Shown: in pieces, positions 49,444-57,735 of the stretch
How the letters are laid out: every line of letters starts with the position of its first letter
How positions within the stretch are numbered: the stretch's first letter is position 1
Source of the DNA: Acidimicrobiia bacterium
GTDB taxonomy: Bacteria > Acidobacteriota > Terriglobia > Bryobacterales > Bryobacteraceae
Reading direction: 5' to 3'
NCBI GenBank assembly: GCA_016871315.1
Contig: VFZE01000032.1
Coordinates: 1 to 64,000 of the forward strand
DNA length: 64,000 nt
Translations under genes and position numbers: made by a program
The notes under the pieces: generated by a model
The model's database searches: none
What the model saw: only the letters and a program-made list of their open reading frames with translations
What the model was told of the DNA's origin: nothing

Positions 49444-50996
49444 CCAGCGGACGGAATCTGTTGCTGATCCCGGTGGCCGTCTATCTGTTGTGGGCGGCAC
49501 TGTTCATCGCCATGAATCCGGGATTCCAATACGATGAGGCGCTGCTGGTGCTGGGCGGCGTCCACATGCGCCATTCCTGGGATCCGTTCCCTCTTCCGCA
49601 GGATCCCGGCACATGGATCTGCCCCATGGCCAAATGCGTTCAGTTGATGACGGTTCGCTATGTCGGCGCGATCAAGGACTATCTCAGCCTTCCGCTGTTT
49701 GCACTGTTCGGCACGGGCGCCGAGGTGGTGCGCGCGCTTTCGGCGGCGCTCGGCGCTTTAGGGATTTGGGGCCTGGGCCGGTTGATCTTCGCGCAGGCGG
49801 GCAGGAATGCCGGGTTGGCCGTGGCCGGCGTTCTGGCGATGCACCCGGCCTATGTTGATCAGACGGTCTTTGACAACGGGACGGTTTCCGTTTGGATGGG
49901 GGCGCTCGGTGTCGTGTGTCTCGCGCTGAACCGTTACCTGGAGACGGGGCGCGGCCAGCCCGCCTTTCTGCTCGGCGCCGCGTTGGGGTTCGGAATCTGG
50001 GCGAGAGCCAATTTTTTGTGGCTGATCATGGCGTGCGCCGCAGCACTGGCGATTGTCCTTGGCAGGCGCGTCTTTGTGGGATGGCGGCATTTCAGCCTGA
50101 TGGCGGCCGGAGGCGTAGCAGGCGGGGTTCCGTTCCTGCTGTACCAGGTGGTCTCCGGCGGTGGAACGCTGGAGGCGGCAGGCATGTTCGCTTCCACGGA
50201 ACCACTGTTGCAAAGGCACAGCGCGCGGCTGTGGATGTTCACCGAGGTTCTGCTTACTGACCGTGAGCATCGCGCCATCTGGGACGGGCCGATGGTGCCG
50301 GAATGGCAGCGCTGGCTGTTTCCCGCCATTCTTGCAGCCGCCGCTCTGGCCTGTGCAGTGGGCCGGCCCGGCCTGGAAGGCAAACGGCTGGCCTGCGCCC
50401 GCGCCGCCTGCCTCGCCATGCTGATGGTGCTCACCACGATGCTCTTCACTCGGCTGCCCGTGTCTGAGCATCATCTGATCGTGCTTGTTCCTCTCGCCGT
50501 GCTGGTTGTGGTAATCGGGTTGAGCGGAGCCGGCAAGAAGCTCGCTTACGTGTTGGGAATTGTTTATTTCGCCTCGGCCCTCTGGTGGCAGGCCTTGGCG
50601 GTGGAAGGGCTTCACCGTACGGGCGGAGTGGGCCAGTGGTCCGACGCGGTGTTTGGATTGGCTGATTTTCTGGAAGAGAAATACAACGGCCGCGAAATCA
50701 AGATCCTGGACTGGGGTCTGCAGAATAACCTCTACGTGCTGACAGATGGAAGGATCCGCTCCCGGGAAATCTACGGTGACGTGGGCGCGGAGGCTTGGCC
50801 CGCCCTTGTCCGCAACGGCGGCGTGTTTCTGTTCAACGGCCCAGCGAACCGCCATTTCCCCGAGGCCACCGAACGCTTTCAAACTGCCTTGCAGGCGGCG
50901 GGGGCGGTGTCGCGCCGCTACGCCGTCCGCCAGCGGTCTGGGGCCGTCTACGCAGAGATCGTCGAAGTGGAACCGCTACAAATGGCTCCACAGTGA
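49440..50996 (+). CDS. Polytopic GT-C-type membrane glycosyltransferase
   Basis: Starts at GTG 49440, overlapping the phosphatase stop codon. The 518-aa product has about ten membrane segments, with an acidic first loop (GFQYDEALLVLGGVHMRHSW, around residue 30) as in GT-C transferases of the PMT/ArnT type. The soluble C-terminus (VFGLADFLEEKYNGREIKILDWG) is periplasmic. The acceptor is unknown. The pairing with the phosphatase may be only positional. Its 3' end overlaps the convergent channel-like gene by 21 bp. Confidence 0.7.
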   Translation: MTSGRNLLLIPVAVYLLWAALFIAMNPGFQYDEALLVLGGVHMRHSWDPFPLPQDPGTWICPMAKCVQLMTVRYVGAIKDYLSLPLFALFGTGAEVVRALSAALGALGIWGLGRLIFAQAGRNAGLAVAGVLAMHPAYVDQTVFDNGTVSVWMGALGVVCLALNRYLETGRGQPAFLLGAALGFGIWARANFLWLIMACAAALAIVLGRRVFVGWRHFSLMAAGGVAGGVPFLLYQVVSGGGTLEAAGMFASTEPLLQRHSARLWMFTEVLLTDREHRAIWDGPMVPEWQRWLFPAILAAAALACAVGRPGLEGKRLACARAACLAMLMVLTTMLFTRLPVSEHHLIVLVPLAVLVVVIGLSGAGKKLAYVLGIVYFASALWWQALAVEGLHRTGGVGQWSDAVFGLADFLEEKYNGREIKILDWGLQNNLYVLTDGRIRSREIYGDVGAEAWPALVRNGGVFLFNGPANRHFPEATERFQTALQAAGAVSRRYAVRQRSGAVYAEIVEVEPLQMAPQ

Positions 50997-51683
50997 CGGC
51001 TCGGGAGTTTTATCGTCGTGGCTCTCCCGCCTGTCATCCAGGTAACGCCGGACGCTGTTGCCTGCTCCAACCCCGAACGCCAGACTGGCGCCAAGAACCG
51101 CCCCGCCGACCAGGATGATAAAGGCGGCGAGAAAAATGTTGCGGGCGAAATTGATGTGATCGGCCGCGACAACAACCGCCACGAACATAATGATCACGCG
51201 GACAGCGGCCGCGATGCGGCGCGGCGATGGCAGCCCTTCATTGACCGCCCAAACCAGCGTGCTGCGTCCGATAAACTGGCCCAGCCACATGCCCGCTAGC
51301 AGGATCAGACCGGCCATGAACAGCTTCGGCAGCAGGAAGACGAAGCCCTGGATGATCTGCGTGGTGAGATCGGTGTTGAATACGCTGAGGCCCGCCAGCA
51401 CGCCGCCCACCAGGATTCCCCAATAAGCGGTTTCGGCCACCACGTTGGTGGCGCGCAGCCTGCCGGAGCGGTCGATCATGTATGCCACGCCGGACTGGCG
51501 CAGGAACTTATCGATCGACAGTCCCTTCACGATCCGATGAATCAGCCACCGCGCAAGCACGGCGACAATCCAGGCTCCGGTCATGATGATCAGAGCCGCC
51601 ACCAGCGAGGGGACGTAGGTTGTGATGTGGTGCTGGAGGCGGTCGAGCACGCCTTGCAGGACCTGTTCCAATGTTTGAATCAT
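50976..51683 (-). CDS. Mechanosensitive-channel-like membrane protein (conserved TM helix type)
   Basis: A 235-aa protein with five or six membrane segments. It carries the repeated helix found in MscS-like and conserved-TM-helix families (IIMTGAWIVAVLARWLIHRIVKGLSIDKFLRQSGV; LLAGMWLGQFIGRSTL; LAFGVGAGNSVRRYL at the pore-like end) but stops where the MscS beta and C-terminal domains would begin. It lies 2 bp after a glycosyltransferase gene in an operon with a GpgS-like enzyme. A role in osmotic responses fits, but channel activity is unproven. Confidence 0.75.
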   Translation of the reverse strand: MIQTLEQVLQGVLDRLQHHITTYVPSLVAALIIMTGAWIVAVLARWLIHRIVKGLSIDKFLRQSGVAYMIDRSGRLRATNVVAETAYWGILVGGVLAGLSVFNTDLTTQIIQGFVFLLPKLFMAGLILLAGMWLGQFIGRSTLVWAVNEGLPSPRRIAAAVRVIIMFVAVVVAADHINFARNIFLAAFIILVGGAVLGASLAFGVGAGNSVRRYLDDRRESHDDKTPEPSLWSHL

Positions 51684-51685
51684 GT

Positions 51686-53032
51686 TTAGTTAACCTCCAT
51701 TCGGGCAGACTCTCCTGCCATTTGGGTATTCGTGGCCCCCGCACTCACACCGGCAAGTTGCGGCAACCCGTCCCATTGGCGGATCAAATACGGTTTTAAA
51801 TTCTCAAAGCACAGACACAGCTCTTCGATTTTCTGTTCCACCTGGTCGGACACCATGTCTCGGGTGTCCTGCACAAACGATGCCACCCGTCCGATGTAGA
51901 GCGGAGTGAGTGAGCGGATCAGCTGGCCCTGCGCCACCGGATGCTTGCGCACCGCGCAGGCGAAATCCAGTACGATGCGCGCCCACAGATCGTCATCGAA
52001 ATGAAGCGGCTTGCCTTCGTTGCAAACGGCGTGGCTCACCGCTCGCAGCTCCTGCAATGTCTGCCGCTGCAGCGCCATTTCCCAAAGTTCGCCCAGCTCT
52101 GCGGAGCCTTTCTTGAAGACCTGCGTCATGCGGTCCAGGTTCACGGCGATCGGGTCAAGCCCGACATCAAAGCGGAACCCGAACAACTCGGCTGGCTGGC
52201 TTCCTTTTCGCCCGCGCCAGACGCCTGCGTACTGCTGCATCAGCTGAAAAACGCTGCCCACAACCTGCTGCAACATGGCGCTCAGGTCCGAGCCGGGGTC
52301 TTTGGCGTCGTGCAGCTTCGCGCCAAGGAAACTCTGGCAGACGCGGAACCCTTCGGCTACGGCGATCGTGGACATCCAGATATCGATGCCGAAGCGCGCG
52401 ACGTCGGTCTCCCAGTCGTCGCGTTCCAGATAGCGGGCGATGAGCGGCGCCGAAACGCCAAACTCGCCGCCGATCGGCTGGCGGATTCGTGTGCCATATA
52501 GGGTGCGGATGGTGGGATAAACGATGGAATTGGTGATTGTGCCGTCGTATTTGTGGCGGTGGTAATAGGGCGCCACGAAATCGTAGCCGGCAAGAGCGAT
52601 GGGGCGCAGCAACAGGTCGATCCACTCCGGAGTGATGGAGCGCAAATCGGAATCAACCACGGCGACTGCCTTGGCGTTGAGTTCCTTGGCCATCTGAAAG
52701 ATCATGCGGAAGGCGCTGCCCTTGCCGGGAATCCCGTGATAGGGAAACGACAGCCGGTTGACGGGCAGCATCGGCGTGGAGAGCATCAGCAGGTGGTTGT
52801 CATCGACGTGGGTCGAAAGGACTGCCTCGCGCGTATTGTCTTTGGACCCTCCATCGGAGTTAATGACAACACCGGACAGCTGGGGAAAGTATTTGTTCAA
52901 TCCCGCATAGGCGGCGCGCACAACATGACCGATGGTCTGTGCATTGTTGTAGCTGGGGATGCCAACGACAAGGTCCGCGCGGCGTATCGATTCCACGGCC
53001 CGCTGGGCCTCCGGCGGAAGAAAATATTTCAT
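51686..53032 (-). CDS. Family 2-type glycosyltransferase
   Basis: A 448-aa cytoplasmic GT-A enzyme. ATG 53032 has GAGGAGA upstream, and the family begins here (KYFLPPEAQRAVESIRRADLVVGIPSYNNAQ). Nucleotide-sugar binding and the DxD-like VVDSDLRS motif (about residues 120-127) are present, with the long C-terminal helical region typical of sugar-phosphoglycerate transferases. By context it could add the second sugar in mannosylglucosylglycerate (MggA-like), but the acceptor cannot be read from the sequence. It follows the GpgS-like gene by 19 bp. Confidence 0.75.
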   Translation of the reverse strand: MKYFLPPEAQRAVESIRRADLVVGIPSYNNAQTIGHVVRAAYAGLNKYFPQLSGVVINSDGGSKDNTREAVLSTHVDDNHLLMLSTPMLPVNRLSFPYHGIPGKGSAFRMIFQMAKELNAKAVAVVDSDLRSITPEWIDLLLRPIALAGYDFVAPYYHRHKYDGTITNSIVYPTIRTLYGTRIRQPIGGEFGVSAPLIARYLERDDWETDVARFGIDIWMSTIAVAEGFRVCQSFLGAKLHDAKDPGSDLSAMLQQVVGSVFQLMQQYAGVWRGRKGSQPAELFGFRFDVGLDPIAVNLDRMTQVFKKGSAELGELWEMALQRQTLQELRAVSHAVCNEGKPLHFDDDLWARIVLDFACAVRKHPVAQGQLIRSLTPLYIGRVASFVQDTRDMVSDQVEQKIEELCLCFENLKPYLIRQWDGLPQLAGVSAGATNTQMAGESARMEVN

Positions 53033-53051
53033 CCCTGTCTCCTCAGGTCTT

Positions 53052-54281
53052 TCATGCGGCCAAGCCGGAGTTCTGCTTGGCGTCTCGTTCCACCGCGTCC
53101 TCCAGGAGCTCAAAGAACTCCGGTACAGCCGCCAGAACGCGGTTCCAGTTGGGGATCAGCGGCAATCCCAAGGGGTTTTCAATGTAGCTTTCCGCCGCGC
53201 GTCCCAAACTCTGCGCAAAGGCGGCCACCGCCTTCTCCTCCCCGTGCCGGTCAAACTTCAAGCCATTGATCATGGCGTCGGCATAGTAGCGGGCGATGGT
53301 GTCCTGCGCCGTGCGGATGTAGCGCACCTGCAGGCTGCGGAAATGATCCGCGGTGAATACAATACCTTCGCTGGCCAAAGTCGTGAACAGCGACTTGGCG
53401 ATATCTTCCGCCATCCGCGTCAGTCCTTTCGTGGGATCATGCTCGGAAAGCGACTGGTGTTTGTGTTCGTACATATCGGTTAGATCCACCTGGCAGGTGC
53501 GCGAGACGGCGCAATTGCGGTAGATCTCGGCGATCACGCCCACTTCCAGGCCCCAATCGGCGGGGATGCGGTTCACGCGGGCCAAGTTGCTATCCATGGC
53601 GAATTCCCCGGCCAGCGGGTACCGGAAAGAATCCAGAAAGGTGAGGAACTTGGTGTTCGGCGCCAGCGACATCATGGCCCGAACCAGCGGAGTAACGAAC
53701 AGCCGCGTCACGCGCCCATGCATGGTGTCGGTGACCCGGGCGTAGTAACCCTTGCAGAATTCAAACGCCAAGTGCGGGTGCGTAACGGGATAGCAGAGCC
53801 GCGCCAGAATCTGGCGGTCATAGCTGACGATGTCGCAATCATGCAGCGCGATCACGTCGCAGTCGCGCTTGGCCAGCATGTAGCCGTAAGCCAGCCAGCA
53901 GGAGCGGCCCTTGCCGTCTCCGCCCGCCGACAGGCCGCGTTCCTCCAACATGCGCAGCATGGATTGGATGCGGTCGGAATCCACCCACAAGATCGAGACG
54001 GGCGTATAGAAATCCTGGAAATAAGAGCAGGCCCGCTGATATTGCTCGCGCGTCGCCCGTCCCAGCGCGACCACGATCCTTTGCAGATACCTGACGTCCT
54101 TCAGCTGCGGGACGATTCGTTGCATGGCCAGCGATTCAAATTCCGAGTAAAGAGCCGGCAGCACCAGGCCAACCGGCCGGTTGCGGCTATGTTTTTCGAG
54201 TTCGGCTTCCAGACGCTCCAGATTGTTTGGCTTCAGCCGGTGGAGCGTCGTCAGTACGCCTGTTTGGTAGAAATCAGACAA
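53052..54281 (-). CDS. gpgS: Glucosyl-3-phosphoglycerate synthase-like glycosyltransferase (GpgS)
   Basis: A 409-aa retaining GT-A transferase. The start SDFYQTGVLTTLHRLK, donor loop SAGGDGKGRSCWLAYGYMLA and metal-binding VIALHDCDIVSYDRQILARL (about residues 140-160) are the fingerprints of GpgS, which joins a UDP- or GDP-glucose to 3-phosphoglycerate. The downstream features LTFLDSFRYPLAGEFAMD and DLTDMYEHKHQSLS fit. With the MpgP-type phosphatase at 48649 it can make glucosylglycerate, a compatible solute. First gene of a three-gene minus-strand operon; it is divergent from the radical SAM gene. Confidence 0.82.
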   Translation of the reverse strand: MSDFYQTGVLTTLHRLKPNNLERLEAELEKHSRNRPVGLVLPALYSEFESLAMQRIVPQLKDVRYLQRIVVALGRATREQYQRACSYFQDFYTPVSILWVDSDRIQSMLRMLEERGLSAGGDGKGRSCWLAYGYMLAKRDCDVIALHDCDIVSYDRQILARLCYPVTHPHLAFEFCKGYYARVTDTMHGRVTRLFVTPLVRAMMSLAPNTKFLTFLDSFRYPLAGEFAMDSNLARVNRIPADWGLEVGVIAEIYRNCAVSRTCQVDLTDMYEHKHQSLSEHDPTKGLTRMAEDIAKSLFTTLASEGIVFTADHFRSLQVRYIRTAQDTIARYYADAMINGLKFDRHGEEKAVAAFAQSLGRAAESYIENPLGLPLIPNWNRVLAAVPEFFELLEDAVERDAKQNSGLAA

Positions 54282-54415
54282 CGCGGTTCACCTCTTCTAA
54301 CATGGTACGGACCGGTACCCATTCCGCGATATCCCGGAAAGAGAGTAGAAGAAAGGGGAAATGAGGGTATTTAACCCATTCGATCCAATAAAATAGAAGG
54401 AGAAGGTTGTTGCTG

Positions 54416-55522
54416 ATGATGCAGACACTGGCGCAACAACTCACCCGCCGGACGCGGGAATCGCCGCTGATGGAGCGGTTGGAAGGCAATCGCATCCGTT
54501 GCCTGGCCTGCGGCCACCGCTGCCCCATCCCGGCCGGCTTCAACGGCGTGTGCAAGGTGCGGTTCAATCGCGCGGGCCAACTGTATGCGCCTTTCGGCTA
54601 TGTGGCCGGAGTGCAGTGCGACCCCATTGAAAAGAAGCCTTTCTTTCACGTGAACCCCGGCACGGCCGCATTCAGTTTCGGCATGCTGGGCTGCGATCTC
54701 CACTGCGGCTACTGCCAGAATTGGGTCACTTCCCAAGCCCTGCGCGACGTGCGCTCCACCCTCGAGTTTCAATCCACCAGCGCCAGGCAACTGGCCCAGC
54801 TCGCCGTAGCCCGCGGCGCGGGCGTTATCGTCAGCACTTACAACGAACCTCTCATCACCGCCGAATGGGCCATCGAGGTCTTCCAGCACGCGCGGCGCGA
54901 AGGCCTGCTGACCGGCTTTGTCTCCAACGGCAATGCGACGCCCGAGGTGCTCGCGTTCATCAAGCCTTCGGTGGATCTCTACAAGGTGGACCTGAAGAGC
55001 TTCGACGAGGCGCACTACCGCAGTCTCGGAGGCAGGCTCGCGCCTATTCTTGACTCCATCGCGCGCATTCATGAGATGGGCTTTTGGCTCGAAGTAGTGA
55101 CGCTCGTTGTTCCCGGCTTCAACGACTCAGAATCCGAGCTACGATCCATTGCGTGCTTCCTCGCCGGTATCTCTCCCAACATTCCCTGGCACGTCACCGC
55201 TTTCCATAAGGACTACAAGATGACCCATCCGGATAACACGCCGACAGCAACGCTGACGCGCGCCGCCCAGTGGGGCATGGAAGAAGGTCTGCACTACGTC
55301 TATGCCGGCAATCTGCCCGGTAGAACCGGCGAATGGGAGAACACGCGCTGCCACGGCTGTCACTCCATTCTGGTCCGCCGCACAGGGTTCCGCGTGCTCG
55401 AAAACAGGATTCCCGCAAGCGGGCACTGCCCGGACTGCGGCGTCACGATCCCAGGTATCTGGAGTAACCCTCCCAACCTGCGCTACGACGGTCTGGTGCG
55501 CATCGAAAGGCTCTGCGGCTAG
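54416..55522 (+). CDS. amrS: AmmeMemoRadiSam system radical SAM enzyme (AmrS)
   Basis: A 368-aa radical SAM enzyme. The iron-sulfur motif is GMLGCDLHCGYCQNW (CxxxCxxC, about residues 96-104), preceded by the family's cysteine-rich start IRCLACGHRCPIPAG and followed by STYNEPLI, GFVSNGNATPE, YKVDLKSF and WHVTAFHKDYKM. A second Cys pair region near the end (RCHGCHS; HCPDCG) fits the family. Start sites TTG 54407, ATG 54416 and ATG 54419 are all possible, since AGGAG lies at 54398-54402. It pairs with the Memo-AMMECR1 fusion gene 2 bp downstream. Confidence 0.93.
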   Translation: MMQTLAQQLTRRTRESPLMERLEGNRIRCLACGHRCPIPAGFNGVCKVRFNRAGQLYAPFGYVAGVQCDPIEKKPFFHVNPGTAAFSFGMLGCDLHCGYCQNWVTSQALRDVRSTLEFQSTSARQLAQLAVARGAGVIVSTYNEPLITAEWAIEVFQHARREGLLTGFVSNGNATPEVLAFIKPSVDLYKVDLKSFDEAHYRSLGGRLAPILDSIARIHEMGFWLEVVTLVVPGFNDSESELRSIACFLAGISPNIPWHVTAFHKDYKMTHPDNTPTATLTRAAQWGMEEGLHYVYAGNLPGRTGEWENTRCHGCHSILVRRTGFRVLENRIPASGHCPDCGVTIPGIWSNPPNLRYDGLVRIERLCG

Positions 55523-55524
55523 CA

Positions 55525-56922
55525 ATGACTTGGCGATCCCCCTATTGCGGCTCCTGGTACCCGGCTGGCGCCGGAGACCTGACAAGGTTGCTGGATCGAT
55601 GCTTTGCCCAGTCAGCCGACCGATGCGGCGATTACCTGATGACGGGAGCCAAAGCTTATCTGGTGCCCCACGCCGGCTTGGTCTACTCGGGCGCCGTTTC
55701 GGCCGCGGTATGGCGCCACTTGCGCGATCAGGGGGTGCGGAGGGTGGTTCTGCTGGGCTTCCGCCACCGCGGCGGTGTGCGAGGGTTGGCCGTCCCGGAC
55801 TTGGACCACTACGAAACGCCGCTTGGCGAGGTAGCTGTCGACCGGCATCATCCATTCCAACTCCAGCCCGCCCAACAGCACAGCGATCACTCCGTCGAGA
55901 TCCAGCTGCCCTTCCTGCGCTACGCGCTCCCGGACGCAACCTTGTTGCCGGTTTATGTCGGCCAGATGACGCCGGAGGAAACCGAGTGGGCAGCCTTGCG
56001 CCTGGCCGAGCTCATCGATGCAGGCGCCGTGCTTGTCGCCAGCTCCGATTTCACTCACTATGGCCGCGACTTTCAATACCGGCCCTTTGAAGCCGATGAA
56101 CATGTCGCCGGCCGGCTGGCGCGGCTTGACGGCCTGTTGATGGAAGCGTCAGGCAGCCTGGAACCCGGGCTATTTCAAGCCGAAATCGACAGCACGGAGT
56201 CCAATCTGTGCGGCGGCGCGCCTATCCGCTTGCTTCAACGCAGCCTGCAAAACCTTGCCGGTGAGGAGATCTTTCAGCGGACGCTGGATTACCAGACCTC
56301 CGGTGAGATTACCGGCAGCTTTAGCCATTCGGTCAGCTACGCCGCGCTCGGCTATTTTCCGGCCTCCAGCTTTCAGCCCGGCAACCCGGCGCGGGAAAAG
56401 CTCCTGGAACTGGCGCGCACCGCATTGGCTCACTACGAAACCAACGGCGAGCGTCCGCACACCGAAGATGACGGCGGCATGCGCGGAGCCGCCTTTGTGA
56501 CCTTGCGTGAACAGGGCGAGCTGCGAGGCTGCGTCGGAAGGATCACCGGGGATAAGCCGCTCAGCAGCATTGTTCCCGGCCTGGCATTGTCGGCGGCCCT
56601 CGATGATTCCCGATTCGAGACCAAGCCCGTGCGAGCCGCTGCCCTGGATATCGAGATTTCCCTGCTGACACCCTTCAAGCGCATCGACACGCCTGAGAGA
56701 ATCGAAGCCGGACGACATGGGGCGCACCTGGAATGCGGTGATCGGCGCGGACTGTTGCTGCCCCAGGTGGCATCGGACCGCGGATGGAGCCGGGATCAAT
56801 TCCTGGAGGCGCTCAGCGTGAAAGCCGGTGGACATCGCAAACTTTACCGGGAGCCAGAAGCCAAACTGAGCCTCTTTCTTGGACACCGGTTTTCCAGCGA
56901 AGCAACCGGCAAAGTAATATAG
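55525..56922 (+). CDS. amrB: AmmeMemoRadiSam proteins B and A fused (Memo + AMMECR1)
   Basis: A 465-aa fusion. Residues about 1-275 are the Memo domain, a dioxygenase-fold protein with metal-binding His in VPHAGLVYSG, DHSVEIQLPFL and SSDFTHYGRDFQY. From about 285 to the end is AMMECR1 (GMRGAAFVTLREQGELRGCVG; ALDIEISLLTPFKRI; LLPQVASDRGWSRDQFLEAL). Together with the AmrS gene just upstream this gives all three parts of the conserved system, proposed to act in an oxidative modification of unknown substrate. A and B are often separate genes; fusion supports a physical complex. Confidence 0.93.
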   Translation: MTWRSPYCGSWYPAGAGDLTRLLDRCFAQSADRCGDYLMTGAKAYLVPHAGLVYSGAVSAAVWRHLRDQGVRRVVLLGFRHRGGVRGLAVPDLDHYETPLGEVAVDRHHPFQLQPAQQHSDHSVEIQLPFLRYALPDATLLPVYVGQMTPEETEWAALRLAELIDAGAVLVASSDFTHYGRDFQYRPFEADEHVAGRLARLDGLLMEASGSLEPGLFQAEIDSTESNLCGGAPIRLLQRSLQNLAGEEIFQRTLDYQTSGEITGSFSHSVSYAALGYFPASSFQPGNPAREKLLELARTALAHYETNGERPHTEDDGGMRGAAFVTLREQGELRGCVGRITGDKPLSSIVPGLALSAALDDSRFETKPVRAAALDIEISLLTPFKRIDTPERIEAGRHGAHLECGDRRGLLLPQVASDRGWSRDQFLEALSVKAGGHRKLYREPEAKLSLFLGHRFSSEATGKVI

Positions 56923-56931
56923 TTCCAGCTT

Positions 56932-57735
56932 ATGAGCAAAGCCATTCTCGGGTTTGTATTGTGTCTGTCCACGGCCAGTGCGCAGGTGGATAAAGAAAAA
57001 GAAAAGGTCAAGCTGCCGACTTCGAAGGCGGATCTGGAGCGCGGAGAAAAGCTCTACCGCGGCAGTTGCCTGTTCTGTCACGGACCGGCGGGGGAAGGCG
57101 GCAAGGGCGCCAACCTGGCGCGGGCTCGTCTCACCCGCGCCGCGAATGACGAAGAACTGGTCCGGATCATCGAGCTTGGCATTCCCGGCACGGAAATGCC
57201 CGGCGCCTGGCACATGACCCGCCGCGAGGCAACGCAAGTGGCCGCCTACATGCGCACATTTGCCCGGGCCAAGCGCAACGTCGTGAGTGGTGACGCTTCG
57301 CGCGGCAAGGCGATTTACGACGGCAAGGGCGGGTGCGTCGCCTGCCACAGCGTGCGGCTGCGGAGCGGCGATACGGTTCGCGTGATGGGAGGACTGTCGG
57401 GGCCCGATCTCAGCGCTATCGGAGCGCGCCGCAGCCCGTCTTACTTGAAGGAGGCCCTCCTTGATCCGGGGGCGACGATACCCGATGGCTATCAGCAAGT
57501 GCGAGTGGCTGCCAGGGACGGCCGCACGCTCACCGGCATTCTTCTCGCCGAAGACACCTTCCATATTCTGATGCGCGATGACGCCGGCAAGCCGCACTCA
57601 TTTGCCGTAGCCGATCTGACCGAGAGAGCTTTGCAGCCGAATCGCACTCTCATGCCGGGTTACCGCGACAAGTTCACGGCGGCGGAATTGGATGATCTGG
57701 TGGCATACCTGACAACGCTGGTGGAGGTAAACTGA
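56932..57735 (+). CDS. Di-haem cytochrome c
   Basis: A 267-aa exported protein with a signal peptide (about residues 1-18, ending STASAQ). Two c-type haem motifs occur, CLFCH (about residues 46-50) and CVACH (about 136-140), with a likely axial Met in GTEMPGAW and a second domain that includes GPDLSAIGARRSPSYLKEALLDP, typical of the haem domains found with PQQ dehydrogenases. It would pass electrons from the dehydrogenase encoded next, whose ATG shares a base with its TGA. Confidence 0.9.
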   Translation: MSKAILGFVLCLSTASAQVDKEKEKVKLPTSKADLERGEKLYRGSCLFCHGPAGEGGKGANLARARLTRAANDEELVRIIELGIPGTEMPGAWHMTRREATQVAAYMRTFARAKRNVVSGDASRGKAIYDGKGGCVACHSVRLRSGDTVRVMGGLSGPDLSAIGARRSPSYLKEALLDPGATIPDGYQQVRVAARDGRTLTGILLAEDTFHILMRDDAGKPHSFAVADLTERALQPNRTLMPGYRDKFTAAELDDLVAYLTTLVEVN

